Shown: piece by piece, positions 45,054-53,647 of the stretch
Numbering within the stretch: the first letter of the stretch is position 1
Layout: each line of letters opens with the position of its first letter
Source of the DNA: Paenibacillus xylanexedens
GTDB taxonomy: Bacteria; Bacillota; Bacilli; Paenibacillales; Paenibacillaceae
Assembly: GCF_007676705.1 (NCBI RefSeq)
Contig: NZ_VEBF01000003.1
Span: 310,001 to 374,000 of the forward strand
Direction of reading: 5' to 3'
Length of the DNA stretch: 64,000 nt
Translations under genes and position numbers: made by a program
Notes under the pieces: model-generated
The model's input: the letters and a program-made list of their open reading frames with translations, nothing else
Database searches by the model: none
What the model was told of the DNA's origin: nothing

Positions 45054-46532
45054 CTAGCTCCAGATTTTAGCCAATGCGGCAATACCCGGGTCAATGCGTT
45101 CCGGTTCTATTCCGGCAAAACCGATAATGAACTCTCTTTTGCCATCTACTGGTCCGCTCCCGTTTGCCCACAAATATTCTGTTGAACTGATCTGTATGCC
45201 TGCATTCATCGCTAAAGAAACCAATTCGTTAGCTGTTTGCTGGGATGCAATCCGTAGCACCAGATGAAATCCCGAGTGCTGACCCTGTATTTCAGCCCGA
45301 CCCCCGAAATGCAGCTGTATGGCCTGAACGATCAGGTCATGTTTTCGTTTGTAGACATTACGCATTTTACGGATATGCTTGCCCAGTTCCCCTTCACGCA
45401 TGAACATTTCCAATGTTCGCTGATGGAGCCGGGTAGCCGATTGTTCGAACAGAATGGACTTGTACATTTCGCGAAAATCATCCATTAATTCTCTGGGAAG
45501 TACCATGTAGTGTATACAAAGAGCAGGTGCGAGGACCTGCGAGAACCCACCCATATAGATCACGCGGCTTCCTTCTTGCAGCCCCTGCATGGAAGGGATT
45601 GGTCTTCCATGATACCGGAACTCCCCATCGTAATCATCCTCGATGATATATGCCTTTGTTCGTTCCGCCCAATCCAGTAACGCCAATCTGCGGGTAATCG
45701 GCATGGTCATACCTAGTGGAAATTGGTGAGAGGGCGACACACCTGCCAATTTCACCCCGGCCTGTTCCAGCTCCGTCAAGTTTATGCCATCAGGGTCCAG
45801 AGAGATCGGGACAACCTGATAACCATAATTGCGGAATGTGCCAGGTAACAGTCGGTATCCAGGATTCTCTACACCGATGGAATGCATTGATCCTCCCTTG
45901 TGAAGCAGGGTCTGTGCTAATAGGGACATTAGCAGATGCTGTTCAGCACCCACAACAATCTGCTCTGGAGAACAGCTGACTCCCCTGAACTGCGCAAGAT
46001 AGACAGCAATTTCACATCGTAGCCCCCATTCTCCCTGAGGGTCCCCATAGAACAATAGCTCCTCCGCTTCTTCCCGCCATACCCGATTAACATATTGGTG
46101 CCACTTGGCAAGTGGGAACAGGCTGAAATCATTGCGTGACATATGAAAATCATATTGTACTTCTCTAGCAGGGCGTATGGCCTGCTGATCTAACCATGTC
46201 GTTCGAGCCTCGGGGGCTTTCCCGGCTGTCTGTGTGTCTGTCTTCCCGATCTGCATGGCATGATAGCTGTCTACCAAGGCACGAACACGATAGCCGCGTC
46301 GTGGCTGACTGTATACATATCCTTCGGCGATCAACTGTTGATAGGCCCACTCCACAGGAGTGGTGCTTACCCCAAGCATCTCAGCAAGCTTTCGGACCGA
46401 AGGCAATCGGCTATGCTCAGCCAATGCCCCGTGAATGATTCCCCTTTTGATATGATCCGAGAGCTGTACATAGATTGGCGCACTATCGTTCTCATCCAAC
46501 TTTGGCAATTGAATCACACTGCTGCACCTCAT
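45054..46532 (-). CDS. MocR/PdxR-type GntR regulator lacking the PLP lysine
   Basis: A 492-residue fusion. A GntR winged helix covers about 15-85 (LPSVRKLAEMLGVSTTPVEW) and a fold-type-I aminotransferase-like domain about 125-490. The cofactor pocket is partly intact (ENPGY, SPSHQFPLG, EDDYDGEF), but the Schiff-base lysine in the usual FSK motif is Gln332 (GGFSQVLAP). The C-x-x-Y after it also departs from the usual RxGY. It may bind a ligand without forming an internal aldimine. Divergent from a GNAT gene that is a likely target. Confidence 0.9.
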   Translation of the reverse strand: MRCSSVIQLPKLDENDSAPIYVQLSDHIKRGIIHGALAEHSRLPSVRKLAEMLGVSTTPVEWAYQQLIAEGYVYSQPRRGYRVRALVDSYHAMQIGKTDTQTAGKAPEARTTWLDQQAIRPAREVQYDFHMSRNDFSLFPLAKWHQYVNRVWREEAEELLFYGDPQGEWGLRCEIAVYLAQFRGVSCSPEQIVVGAEQHLLMSLLAQTLLHKGGSMHSIGVENPGYRLLPGTFRNYGYQVVPISLDPDGINLTELEQAGVKLAGVSPSHQFPLGMTMPITRRLALLDWAERTKAYIIEDDYDGEFRYHGRPIPSMQGLQEGSRVIYMGGFSQVLAPALCIHYMVLPRELMDDFREMYKSILFEQSATRLHQRTLEMFMREGELGKHIRKMRNVYKRKHDLIVQAIQLHFGGRAEIQGQHSGFHLVLRIASQQTANELVSLAMNAGIQISSTEYLWANGSGPVDGKREFIIGFAGIEPERIDPGIAALAKIWS

Positions 46533-46555
46533 CTGTCCTGTAAAATGAATTAAAA

Positions 46556-46577
46556 CTGTATATTTGGAAGTATACAG
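46556..46577. promoter_or_regulatory. Inverted repeat between MocR-type and GNAT genes
   Basis: CTGTATA-N8-TATACAG; another GATATAC half site follows at 46583. Possible binding site of the MocR-type regulator. Confidence 0.4.
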
Positions 46578-46676
46578 TATTGAGATATACTCATGTCATC
46601 ATCATTATGTAACGCCACTTTTGAAGAGGCAGGGCAATCTCCATCTGTCCCGCTTTGAATTATAGGAGGAAACAAT

Positions 46677-47267
46677 ATGCCCCAACCAAAATCATCCCAT
46701 CGTATCCCCCGTCTGCTGGAAACGCAGCGCATATACCTGCGTCCTTTCGAGATTACAGATGTGGATGTTTATTTCCCTGGTTTGTTTGACGCCGAGATGC
46801 GCAGGCTGACGGGAACACAGAACAGTTTCACTCGCACTCAGGTTGAACGTTATATTGAAAACGCCGCTCAGGATGACTCCAGACTCATGTTACTTATTGC
46901 TTTGCAGGAAAATGATCAGATCATTGGAGATGTCGTCCTGATGGACATGCATGCCAAGAATCGCAGTGCACACATACGAATTGCCATCGATCAGGCGGAG
47001 CATCAAGGCAAAGGCTACGGCAGCGAAGCATTGCTGCTTATGTTGGACTACGGCTTCGGCATCTGTAACCTGCATCGAGTCGAGCTTGAGGTGTACGCCT
47101 TCAACGAGCGAGCCATTCGCACGTATGAGAAACTCGGATTTCAGCGCGAGGGTGTGAAGCGCGATGCTTTGTACTACAATCACCAATATCATGATTCTAT
47201 ACAGATGAGCTTACTGGAAGATGAGTTCCGGCAACGTCATATGGATGATCAGGCAGGGAATAATTAA
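46677..47267 (+). CDS. GNAT-family N-acetyltransferase
   Basis: A 196-residue acetyltransferase of the RimJ/SpeG-like group. The acetyl-CoA loop is HQGKGYGSEAL, followed by NLHRVELEVYAFNERAIRTY and EKLGFQREGV. ATAGGAGG precedes the ATG. Divergent from the MocR-type gene. The acceptor is unknown; amines, antibiotics and ribosomal proteins are all used by relatives. Confidence 0.88.
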   Translation: MPQPKSSHRIPRLLETQRIYLRPFEITDVDVYFPGLFDAEMRRLTGTQNSFTRTQVERYIENAAQDDSRLMLLIALQENDQIIGDVVLMDMHAKNRSAHIRIAIDQAEHQGKGYGSEALLLMLDYGFGICNLHRVELEVYAFNERAIRTYEKLGFQREGVKRDALYYNHQYHDSIQMSLLEDEFRQRHMDDQAGNN

Positions 47268-47290
47268 GTTTACGATCTACCAAAATCAAA

Positions 47291-47326
47291 CCAAAAAACC
47301 GGGGAATTTAGTACCCTTCCCCGGTT
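47291..47326 (-). terminator. Terminator overlapping the lipid-kinase stop codon
   Basis: On the minus strand AACCGGGGAA / TTCCCCGGTT then TTTTGG. The left arm codes for the last residues and the loop holds the stop codon, so coding sequence and terminator share bases. Confidence 0.8.
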
Positions 47327-48204
47327 AGAAACTTCAAATGACCCGTCAGCACCGATAGTTCGACGGGTGTCTTCATGTATAACTCGCCATCCGTATCGGC
47401 TGACATCGGTTCATCCGTCTTCAATTTGAGCGTAGATGCCTTGAAGTGGGAAATACTTCCATTCCGAGGTTGCCAATCGCCCTCCGGCTTGTGCGATAGT
47501 ATCTCTCGCAGCAGCGGAATGCCTGTCTCATGAATAATGAGCACGTCCAGCTCACCATCCTGCAACGCATCCGGTGCAAAAGGTAATGCATTGGTTCCCA
47601 GGAAACGGCCATTGGCTGCATAAATCATCACAGCTTCGCCCTCCATCTCTTTCCCATCCGCCTCCAGTTGATAAGGAAACGGCTCTGTATGACTAATCGT
47701 CTGTAACGTGCTGATGAAGTAACTGAGCTTCCCCAACGCGCCTTTCAGATTCTCATTAATATTCTGCGATGCATCACTGATTAAGCCAATGCCAAAAAAG
47801 TTCGTGAACACCCGATCATTCGCGCGTCCAATATCAATGGACACCACACGACCCGCCAGTATTTCTTGTGCCGCCGTCTCTGCATCCGGTGAAATACCGA
47901 GCGAACGCGCAAAGTCATTACAGGTGCCTCCAGGTAATATGCCAATCAACGGAGGATGTTGCAGATCTGCCAGTCCATTCACGCATTCATGCACCGTACC
48001 ATCCCCGCCCAGAATAAACACCACATCGAATTGTTCACCGCGTTCAAGGCACAACTTCTCCCCTTCACCCGGTTCATCCGTAAGCACAATAACGAGTTCG
48101 TGGACAGCGGGAGCCAGCACACCAGCTACAAGACCAACGGTATTCTCTCGATTGGCCTTGCCCGAATGATGATGATGAATTAACAAGGCTTTGTTAAACT
48201 CCAT
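47308..48204 (-). CDS. Diacylglycerol/lipid kinase family protein
   Basis: A 298-residue DagK-type kinase with the nucleotide motif LGGDGTVHE and ILPGGTCNDFARSLG, then the C-terminal beta-domain ending DGELYMKTPVELSV. It would phosphorylate diacylglycerol or a related lipid and recycle lipids from teichoic acid synthesis. ATG 48204 has GGAGGAAGAGAAGG upstream; an in-frame TTG at 48225 is rejected. Confidence 0.9.
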   Translation of the reverse strand: MEFNKALLIHHHHSGKANRENTVGLVAGVLAPAVHELVIVLTDEPGEGEKLCLERGEQFDVVFILGGDGTVHECVNGLADLQHPPLIGILPGGTCNDFARSLGISPDAETAAQEILAGRVVSIDIGRANDRVFTNFFGIGLISDASQNINENLKGALGKLSYFISTLQTISHTEPFPYQLEADGKEMEGEAVMIYAANGRFLGTNALPFAPDALQDGELDVLIIHETGIPLLREILSHKPEGDWQPRNGSISHFKASTLKLKTDEPMSADTDGELYMKTPVELSVLTGHLKFLTGEGY

Positions 48205-48231
48205 CCTTCTCTTCCTCCATTCCAATGCTTG

Positions 48232-48324
48232 TTAACCTTTACCCACAAAGGTTGAAGCCGTAAACAAGCCTTTCGCCAAGTACTCATCATGATCCAGAAT
48301 AGGTTCCCCACTCAGATATGCATC
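48232..48324 (-). pseudogene. C-terminal gene remnant (30 codons)
   Basis: On the minus strand an in-frame stretch reads DAYLSGEPILDHDEYLAKGL then FTASTFVGKG and stop, with protein-like composition and codon use. A TAG lies directly upstream, there is no start or ribosome binding site, and the sequence before it is non-coding. It looks like the tail of a deleted gene. The family is not recognised. Confidence 0.5.
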
Positions 48325-48344
48325 CTAATCGTCATTCATTCGTA

Positions 48345-48362
48345 ATAGCTATATAAGTTCAA
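48345..48362. repeat. Solo end of the palindromic element
   Basis: AGCTATATAAGTTCAACTC resembles the outer end CTATATAAGTTGAACTA of element copies 6 and 7, with no element body next to it. A similar stretch, GATATAAGTTGAAC, occurs near 34100. Confidence 0.35.
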
Positions 48363-48512
48363 CTCATTTCCTTGTTTAACCAGAATGTATGCATGAGAAA
48401 AATGGTTTCTCCACACCTTATGTCATAAGGCCGCAAATTTTGCTGGTGAGAACCCATTCAAAACGAGTCAAAACGGTTATATCTATACCATATACGAATG
48501 GAGGGATTCCCT

Positions 48513-49103
48513 ATGATTCCGGCAACGTTGGAACAATTGGAGCAAGTTCGCAAGGAATGCCGCACCATGGTTCGCAAAAGAGCTACTGCTTCCGCAGGTA
48601 CAACACTCGTTCCACTGCCCGGTACAGACGTACTGGCTGATGTGGGGATGCTGATGCAGCTGTTGCCTGCCATTAACAATAAATTCGGATTATCGCAAAA
48701 ACAGCTGGACGGAATGGACCCTGAGACCAAATCCATGATCTATGGATTCGTGATGTCCATCGGTAGTAAAGTCATTGGCCGCATGGTAACCAAGGAGTTG
48801 GTCGTACAGGTTCTGAAAAGAGTCGGGATACGCGTTGCCACCAAATCGGTCGCCAAATTTGTTCCATTTGCAGGACAAGGGCTGGCTGCCGCACTCAGCT
48901 TCACAGCCATGCGCTATGTAGGTAACAAACATGTCGATGACTGCTATGAAGTCGTCAAACGCATGATTGAGCAGCGCGAGTTGATCCCGGGTGAGCCTGC
49001 TCCATCTGCACTGGAGGAAGCTACCGATGATGCTAAGGTGGAAGTGAAGGCACTTTCCAATAATGCCGCTGATGTATCTGCTAAAGAGTCCAATGAGGAG
49101 TAA
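48513..49103 (+). CDS. DUF697-like protein
   Basis: A 196-residue protein with two amphipathic or membrane-associated hairpins (TTLVPLPGTDVLADVGMLMQ; KSVAKFVPFAGQGLAAALSF) resembling DUF697 of YcjF-like and GTPase-linked proteins, plus an acidic tail. ATG 48513 has GGAGGG upstream. Function unknown. A terminator is shared with the convergent ABC gene. Confidence 0.72.
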   Translation: MIPATLEQLEQVRKECRTMVRKRATASAGTTLVPLPGTDVLADVGMLMQLLPAINNKFGLSQKQLDGMDPETKSMIYGFVMSIGSKVIGRMVTKELVVQVLKRVGIRVATKSVAKFVPFAGQGLAAALSFTAMRYVGNKHVDDCYEVVKRMIEQRELIPGEPAPSALEEATDDAKVEVKALSNNAADVSAKESNEE

Positions 49104-49146
49104 TTAAATACTGCATATCATAGCGACGATGCTCAAAATAAATGAC

Positions 49147-49190
49147 AAATAGCCGGGAACCCTTAGAGGGTACTCCCGGCTATTCTTGTT
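49147..49190. terminator. Bidirectional terminator
   Basis: AATAGCCGGGA pairs with TCCCGGCTATT, with an inner CCCT / AGGG stem; CTTGTT follows. Confidence 0.75.
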
Positions 49191-49205
49191 AATTCAATCT
49201 AATAC

Positions 49206-51086
49206 TTAAATTGCTTGCGGTTGTTGCTCCGTAAACTGACTGTTGTACAGATCCGCATAGAAGCCCTGACTTGCCATCAGTTCCTCATGATTGCCTTGTT
49301 CAATCACGTTACCATGATCCATCACCAGGATCAGATCGGCGCCGCGAATGGTGGATAACCGGTGTGCAATGACAAAGCTCGTGCGATCCTTCATCAGATC
49401 ATTCATCGCTTTCTGGATAAATACTTCAGTCCGTGTATCTACGCTACTCGTCGCTTCATCCAGAATCAGAATGGCCGGGTTCGCCAGAATTGCTCTCGCA
49501 ATCGTAAGCAACTGCTTCTGTCCTTGGGAGATGTTCGATGCCTCTTCATTCAGCACCGTATCGTATCCATCGGGCAGTGTACGAATGAAGTGGTCCGCAT
49601 GGGCTGCATCAGCTGCCTTGAAGACGTCCTCTTCGGTTGCGCCCTCTCGTCCATAAGCGATGTTGTCACGAATCGTTCCGTTGAACAACCAGGTATCCTG
49701 AAGCACCATTCCAAACAGGCTTCGCAGCTTACCGCGTTCCATATCCTGAATATTGACACCATCAATCGTAATCTGACCATCCTGAATTTCGTAGAAACGC
49801 ATCAATAGGTTGATCAGGGTTGTTTTACCGGCACCTGTAGGTCCAACAATAGCTACCGTCTGCCCTGGTTTCACATCAATGTTCATGTTGCGAATGAGCA
49901 GCTCATTCTCTTTGTATCCAAAATTAACACCTTGGAACGCAACCGCGCCTTTAGGCTGCTGTAATTGCAGGGGTTGTTTGGACTCCGGAACTTCTTCCTC
50001 TTCATCCAGCAACTCGAATACCCGCTCTGCTGAAGCAATTGTCGATTGGATGATATTGGAGATGTTCGCGATCTGGTTAATCGGTTGTGTGAATTGACGG
50101 GAGTACTGTGTGAAGGCCAGAATATCCCCGATGGAGATAGCTCCACGTGTAACGAAGATCCCCCCGACCACACAGATCAGTACATAACCCAGGTTACCAA
50201 CAAAGCTCATGAGCGGCATAATGATACCCGAGATAAACTGGGCTTTCCAGCCGGACTCATACAACTCCTCATTAACCTTCTCGAATTGCTGTACCGATTC
50301 TTCTTCGCGTCCAAATGCTTTGACGACCTTATGCCCCGTGTACATCTCTTCGACATGACCATTCAATTCACCAAGCGATTTCTGTTGACCCGCAAAGTGT
50401 TTTTGCGAACGGGATGCAACCAGCATAACCACAACCACACTGAGTGGCAGCGTCAAAATGGTGATCAGGGTCATCCACGGACTAATCGTCAGCATCATGA
50501 TAATTACACCGACAATGGTTACTACGGACGTAATGAATTGGGCCAAACTTTGCTGAAGCGTATTACTAATGTTGTCCACGTCATTCGTGGCACGGCTGAG
50601 AGTCTCCCCATGGGTGCGGGAGTCAAAATACTTCAGTGGCAACCGTCCTACCTTCTCGCTGATCTGCTCACGCATGTCATATACAACCCGTTGGGCCACA
50701 CCGGCCATCAGGAATTGTTGTAGATACATAAATGCCGCACTGAACAGATAGAGCCCAACAAGCAGGTACAACACTTTGATCAATGCCGGAAAATCAATCC
50801 CTGCTCCCTGCACACCCTGAAGGATGGCAATCGCGCCTTGACTGAGAATATCTGTACCTTCCGCCATGACCTTCGGACTGATGATGCTAAATACGGTACT
50901 TAGAATAGCTGCAATCAGCACACCCAACAGTCGATAACGGTGAGGCTGAAGATATTGAATTAAGCGACGCAGTGTGCCTTTGAAATCTTTCGCTTTCTCG
51001 GCGGGAGGTCGCATGCCCATTCCGGGACCGGGTCCCGGTCCGCCAGAAGCACGGGGTGCCTTGTGTTTTTCTGTACGTTCACTCAT
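49206..51086 (-). CDS. ABC multidrug exporter half-transporter, canonical ATPase site
   Basis: A 626-residue fusion of six membrane segments and an ATPase. Walker A GPTGAGKTT, signature NISQGQKQLLTIARA, Walker B AILILDEATSSVD with catalytic Glu, and H-loop IAHRLST. The N-terminus is Gly/Pro-rich (GGPGPGPGMGM). The start overlaps the partner gene's stop as ATGA. It forms a heterodimer with the product of the preceding gene, like YfiBC or BmrCD. Confidence 0.92.
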   Translation of the reverse strand: MSERTEKHKAPRASGGPGPGPGMGMRPPAEKAKDFKGTLRRLIQYLQPHRYRLLGVLIAAILSTVFSIISPKVMAEGTDILSQGAIAILQGVQGAGIDFPALIKVLYLLVGLYLFSAAFMYLQQFLMAGVAQRVVYDMREQISEKVGRLPLKYFDSRTHGETLSRATNDVDNISNTLQQSLAQFITSVVTIVGVIIMMLTISPWMTLITILTLPLSVVVVMLVASRSQKHFAGQQKSLGELNGHVEEMYTGHKVVKAFGREEESVQQFEKVNEELYESGWKAQFISGIIMPLMSFVGNLGYVLICVVGGIFVTRGAISIGDILAFTQYSRQFTQPINQIANISNIIQSTIASAERVFELLDEEEEVPESKQPLQLQQPKGAVAFQGVNFGYKENELLIRNMNIDVKPGQTVAIVGPTGAGKTTLINLLMRFYEIQDGQITIDGVNIQDMERGKLRSLFGMVLQDTWLFNGTIRDNIAYGREGATEEDVFKAADAAHADHFIRTLPDGYDTVLNEEASNISQGQKQLLTIARAILANPAILILDEATSSVDTRTEVFIQKAMNDLMKDRTSFVIAHRLSTIRGADLILVMDHGNVIEQGNHEELMASQGFYADLYNSQFTEQQPQAI

Positions 51087-52810
51087 GCGATCTCCTCCTC
51101 AGTCAGCTGGGAGGATACAATCTCGCGATACACTTCATTGTGCTCCAGCAGCTCTTTATGTGTTCCTGAACCGACAATACGTCCTTCATCCATGACCAGA
51201 ATGCGATCTGCATCCATAACTGTGCTTACGCGCTGAGCCACGATGAGTACAGCCGCCTCTGTCGTTTCAGACTTCAGTGCAGCACGAAGACGTGAATCTG
51301 TTTTGAAATCAAGGGCCGAGAAGCTGTCGTCAAAGATATAAACTTCCGGACGACGAACGAGTGCGCGAGCGATGGACAAACGCTGTTTTTGCCCACCAGA
51401 CACATTACTCCCCCCTTGAGAGATGAGGCTGTCATATCCGTCTTTCATCTCGGAGATAAAATTCTCCGCCTGCGCCGTCCGAGCTGCATGAACAATCTCT
51501 TCCATCGTGGCATCATCTTTGCCGTGACGGATATTTTCTTTAATCGTTCCGGTGAAGAGAACTGCCTTTTGCGGTACAAAACCAATTTTTCCGCGCAAAT
51601 CCTCCTGACGAAGATCACGCACATCCGTTCCATTTACTCGCACACTGCCCTCCGTTACATCATAGAAACGCGGAATGAGGCTAAGCAATGTGGATTTTCC
51701 TGAACCGGTACCCCCGATAATCGCTGTGGTCTCCCCTGGGCGAGCTGTGAATGAAATGTTGGATAATGCAGGATTCTCCGCACCTGGGTAACGGAAAGTC
51801 ACATTATCGAACTCAATCGTACCTTGCAGTGCTTTCATGGCATGAGGCTGATCTGGATTGCTAAGATCAGGTTGCATATCAAGCACTTCGTTGATCCGTT
51901 CTGCCGAAGCGGATGCTCTCGGGATCATGACGAAGATAATGGAAACCATAATGAGGGAGAACATAATCTGCATGGCGTACTGAATAAATGCAATCAGTGA
52001 GCCAATATCCATATTTCCGCTGTCGATCCGTTGTCCTCCAAAGTACAGGATGGCGATCATGGAGAAGTTCATCACAAGCATCATGACAGGCATCAAAGTC
52101 GCCATAAGCACATTTACTTTAATGGACACATCTCTCAGATCTGAATTGGCTCCATTAAAACGGGCACGCTCATGTTTCCCGCGATTAAATGAACGAACCA
52201 CGCGAATTCCTGTCAACTGTTCACGAAGAACCAGGTTGAGACGGTCCAGTTTTTTCTGAATGGTTTTGAACAAAGGTAAACCTTTGGCCCCAATCAACGC
52301 AATGGCTCCACCCAACACAGGAAGCACAACCAGGAAGATGGTAGATAATTTGGCATCCTGGGATACCGCCATGAAGATACCCCCGATACACATGAGCGGA
52401 GCCATAATCATCATGCGTAGCATCATTGTAAGTACGTTCTGCACCTGTGTAATATCATTCGTCGTACGTGTAATCAGTGAAGCTGTTCCCATCTTATCGA
52501 ACTCCTGCAGCGAAAAGTTCTCCACGTGGCGGAATACTCTGCTACGCAGTTGTTTGGCAAACCCACCCGCTGTGCGGGATGAGAGGTAACTGGCAATCAC
52601 CGAACACGCTGTTCCGGCAATCGCAATGACCAGCATCCAACCGCCAATCTGCCAGATGTACGGGATGTCTCCTTTAATAATGCCGTGATTCACGATGTCC
52701 GCCATTAACGTAGGCAGGTACAGTTCAGCCAAAGACTGTAACATGATCAGACCCAGAATGAAGATAATGGGTACTTTGTAAGGCTTCAACATGCGAAACA
52801 GTTTCATCAT
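51083..52810 (-). CDS. ABC multidrug exporter half-transporter, degenerate ATPase site
   Basis: A 575-residue partner. Walker A GGTGSGKST, signature NVSGGQKQRLSIARA, and Walker B VYIFDDSFSALD with Asp in place of the catalytic Glu; the H-loop His is replaced (VAQRVST). This asymmetry is typical of heterodimeric exporters. The start overlaps the marR-type stop (ATGA). Efflux substrate unknown. Confidence 0.92.
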   Translation of the reverse strand: MMKLFRMLKPYKVPIIFILGLIMLQSLAELYLPTLMADIVNHGIIKGDIPYIWQIGGWMLVIAIAGTACSVIASYLSSRTAGGFAKQLRSRVFRHVENFSLQEFDKMGTASLITRTTNDITQVQNVLTMMLRMMIMAPLMCIGGIFMAVSQDAKLSTIFLVVLPVLGGAIALIGAKGLPLFKTIQKKLDRLNLVLREQLTGIRVVRSFNRGKHERARFNGANSDLRDVSIKVNVLMATLMPVMMLVMNFSMIAILYFGGQRIDSGNMDIGSLIAFIQYAMQIMFSLIMVSIIFVMIPRASASAERINEVLDMQPDLSNPDQPHAMKALQGTIEFDNVTFRYPGAENPALSNISFTARPGETTAIIGGTGSGKSTLLSLIPRFYDVTEGSVRVNGTDVRDLRQEDLRGKIGFVPQKAVLFTGTIKENIRHGKDDATMEEIVHAARTAQAENFISEMKDGYDSLISQGGSNVSGGQKQRLSIARALVRRPEVYIFDDSFSALDFKTDSRLRAALKSETTEAAVLIVAQRVSTVMDADRILVMDEGRIVGSGTHKELLEHNEVYREIVSSQLTEEEIA

Positions 52811-53349
52811 GGCGTATCATCTCCTTGTGTCGAATCATCCTTTTGCAGGGAGGGCAGTGTATCGAAAAAGGTGTATACCTTCGTCAACAGCTCAGCCAGC
52901 TGAGTGCTGTCTTCTTCTCCCAGGTGTTTAACGAGTTTGTTGAATATCTCCATGCGCTCTTCATGAGCAGCCCGAATGATTTCACGGCCTGCTTCAGTAA
53001 TCGTGATGCGGACAGCACGTCGATCCTCCGGGTCCATTGTCCGCTTGACCAACCCCTCATCTTCAAGACCCCGAATAACCGGTGTAATGGTTGGTGACTT
53101 CACTCGTAGCAAAGCACTAATCTCGGATACTTTCATCCCGGGATGATTGGACTGGATGGTGTCATTGAAATTAGGCGGATTGTCCTGCCAGTTCAATTGT
53201 TCTCCCGGATGCATCCCATGGAGCAAACAACCCAGCACCATAATTTCATTGTGATTGCGCCCATGAGGTTTATGTTGCCTCCATTTGCCTTTGTTGAACT
53301 GCATGATGGAGTATAAAAGCTTCTGAGCGACTGGATCTATACCAGTCAT
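52807..53349 (-). CDS. MarR-family regulator of the ABC exporter operon
   Basis: A 180-residue winged-helix regulator (MKVSEISALLRVKSPTITPV, wing RTMDPEDRRAVRITITEAGR). An unusual insert of about 20 residues, rich in Asn and Pro (LNWQDNPPNFNDTIQSNHPG), sits before the recognition region. AAGGAGG precedes the ATG. First gene of marR-ABC-ABC, so probably an autoregulator released by the drug. Confidence 0.9.
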   Translation of the reverse strand: MTGIDPVAQKLLYSIMQFNKGKWRQHKPHGRNHNEIMVLGCLLHGMHPGEQLNWQDNPPNFNDTIQSNHPGMKVSEISALLRVKSPTITPVIRGLEDEGLVKRTMDPEDRRAVRITITEAGREIIRAAHEERMEIFNKLVKHLGEEDSTQLAELLTKVYTFFDTLPSLQKDDSTQGDDTP

Positions 53350-53401
53350 AATGGGTCCCTCCTTGTTTCTTTATCATTCCATAGACATCCAATATCATAG
53401 G

Positions 53402-53436
53402 ACATCTATTAAATAGTATTGCAATTAAATAGATGT
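53402..53436. promoter_or_regulatory. Inverted repeat, candidate MarR operator
   Basis: ACATCTATT and AATAGATGT are perfect 9-bp arms 17 bases apart, 53 bases before the marR-type start. The inner CTATTAAATAG is itself palindromic. Confidence 0.55.
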
Positions 53437-53533
53437 ACAATTAATTAGGTATACTAAGTATATTATCGTGAGAAACAAAAGTCAAACCACTAAAATCAAC
53501 CCATATTGTTTGAAGACTTGCGTTTTAAAATCA

Positions 53534-53597
53534 TAAAAAACTCCCATCTTATACTCCGGTTGAAGATGACCGGGAGTATGAAATGGGAGTTTTTTAT
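53534..53597 (-). terminator. Terminator of uxaC
   Basis: Long double stem: AAAAAACTCCCAT / ATGGGAGTTTTTT outside and ATACTCC-GGT / ACC-GGGAGTAT inside. T-runs on both strands. Confidence 0.88.
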
Positions 53598-53647
53598 ATT
53601 TAGAAATGGCACTCTCTTAATGCAGTATTAGGTGCGCTGGGTAAGCA

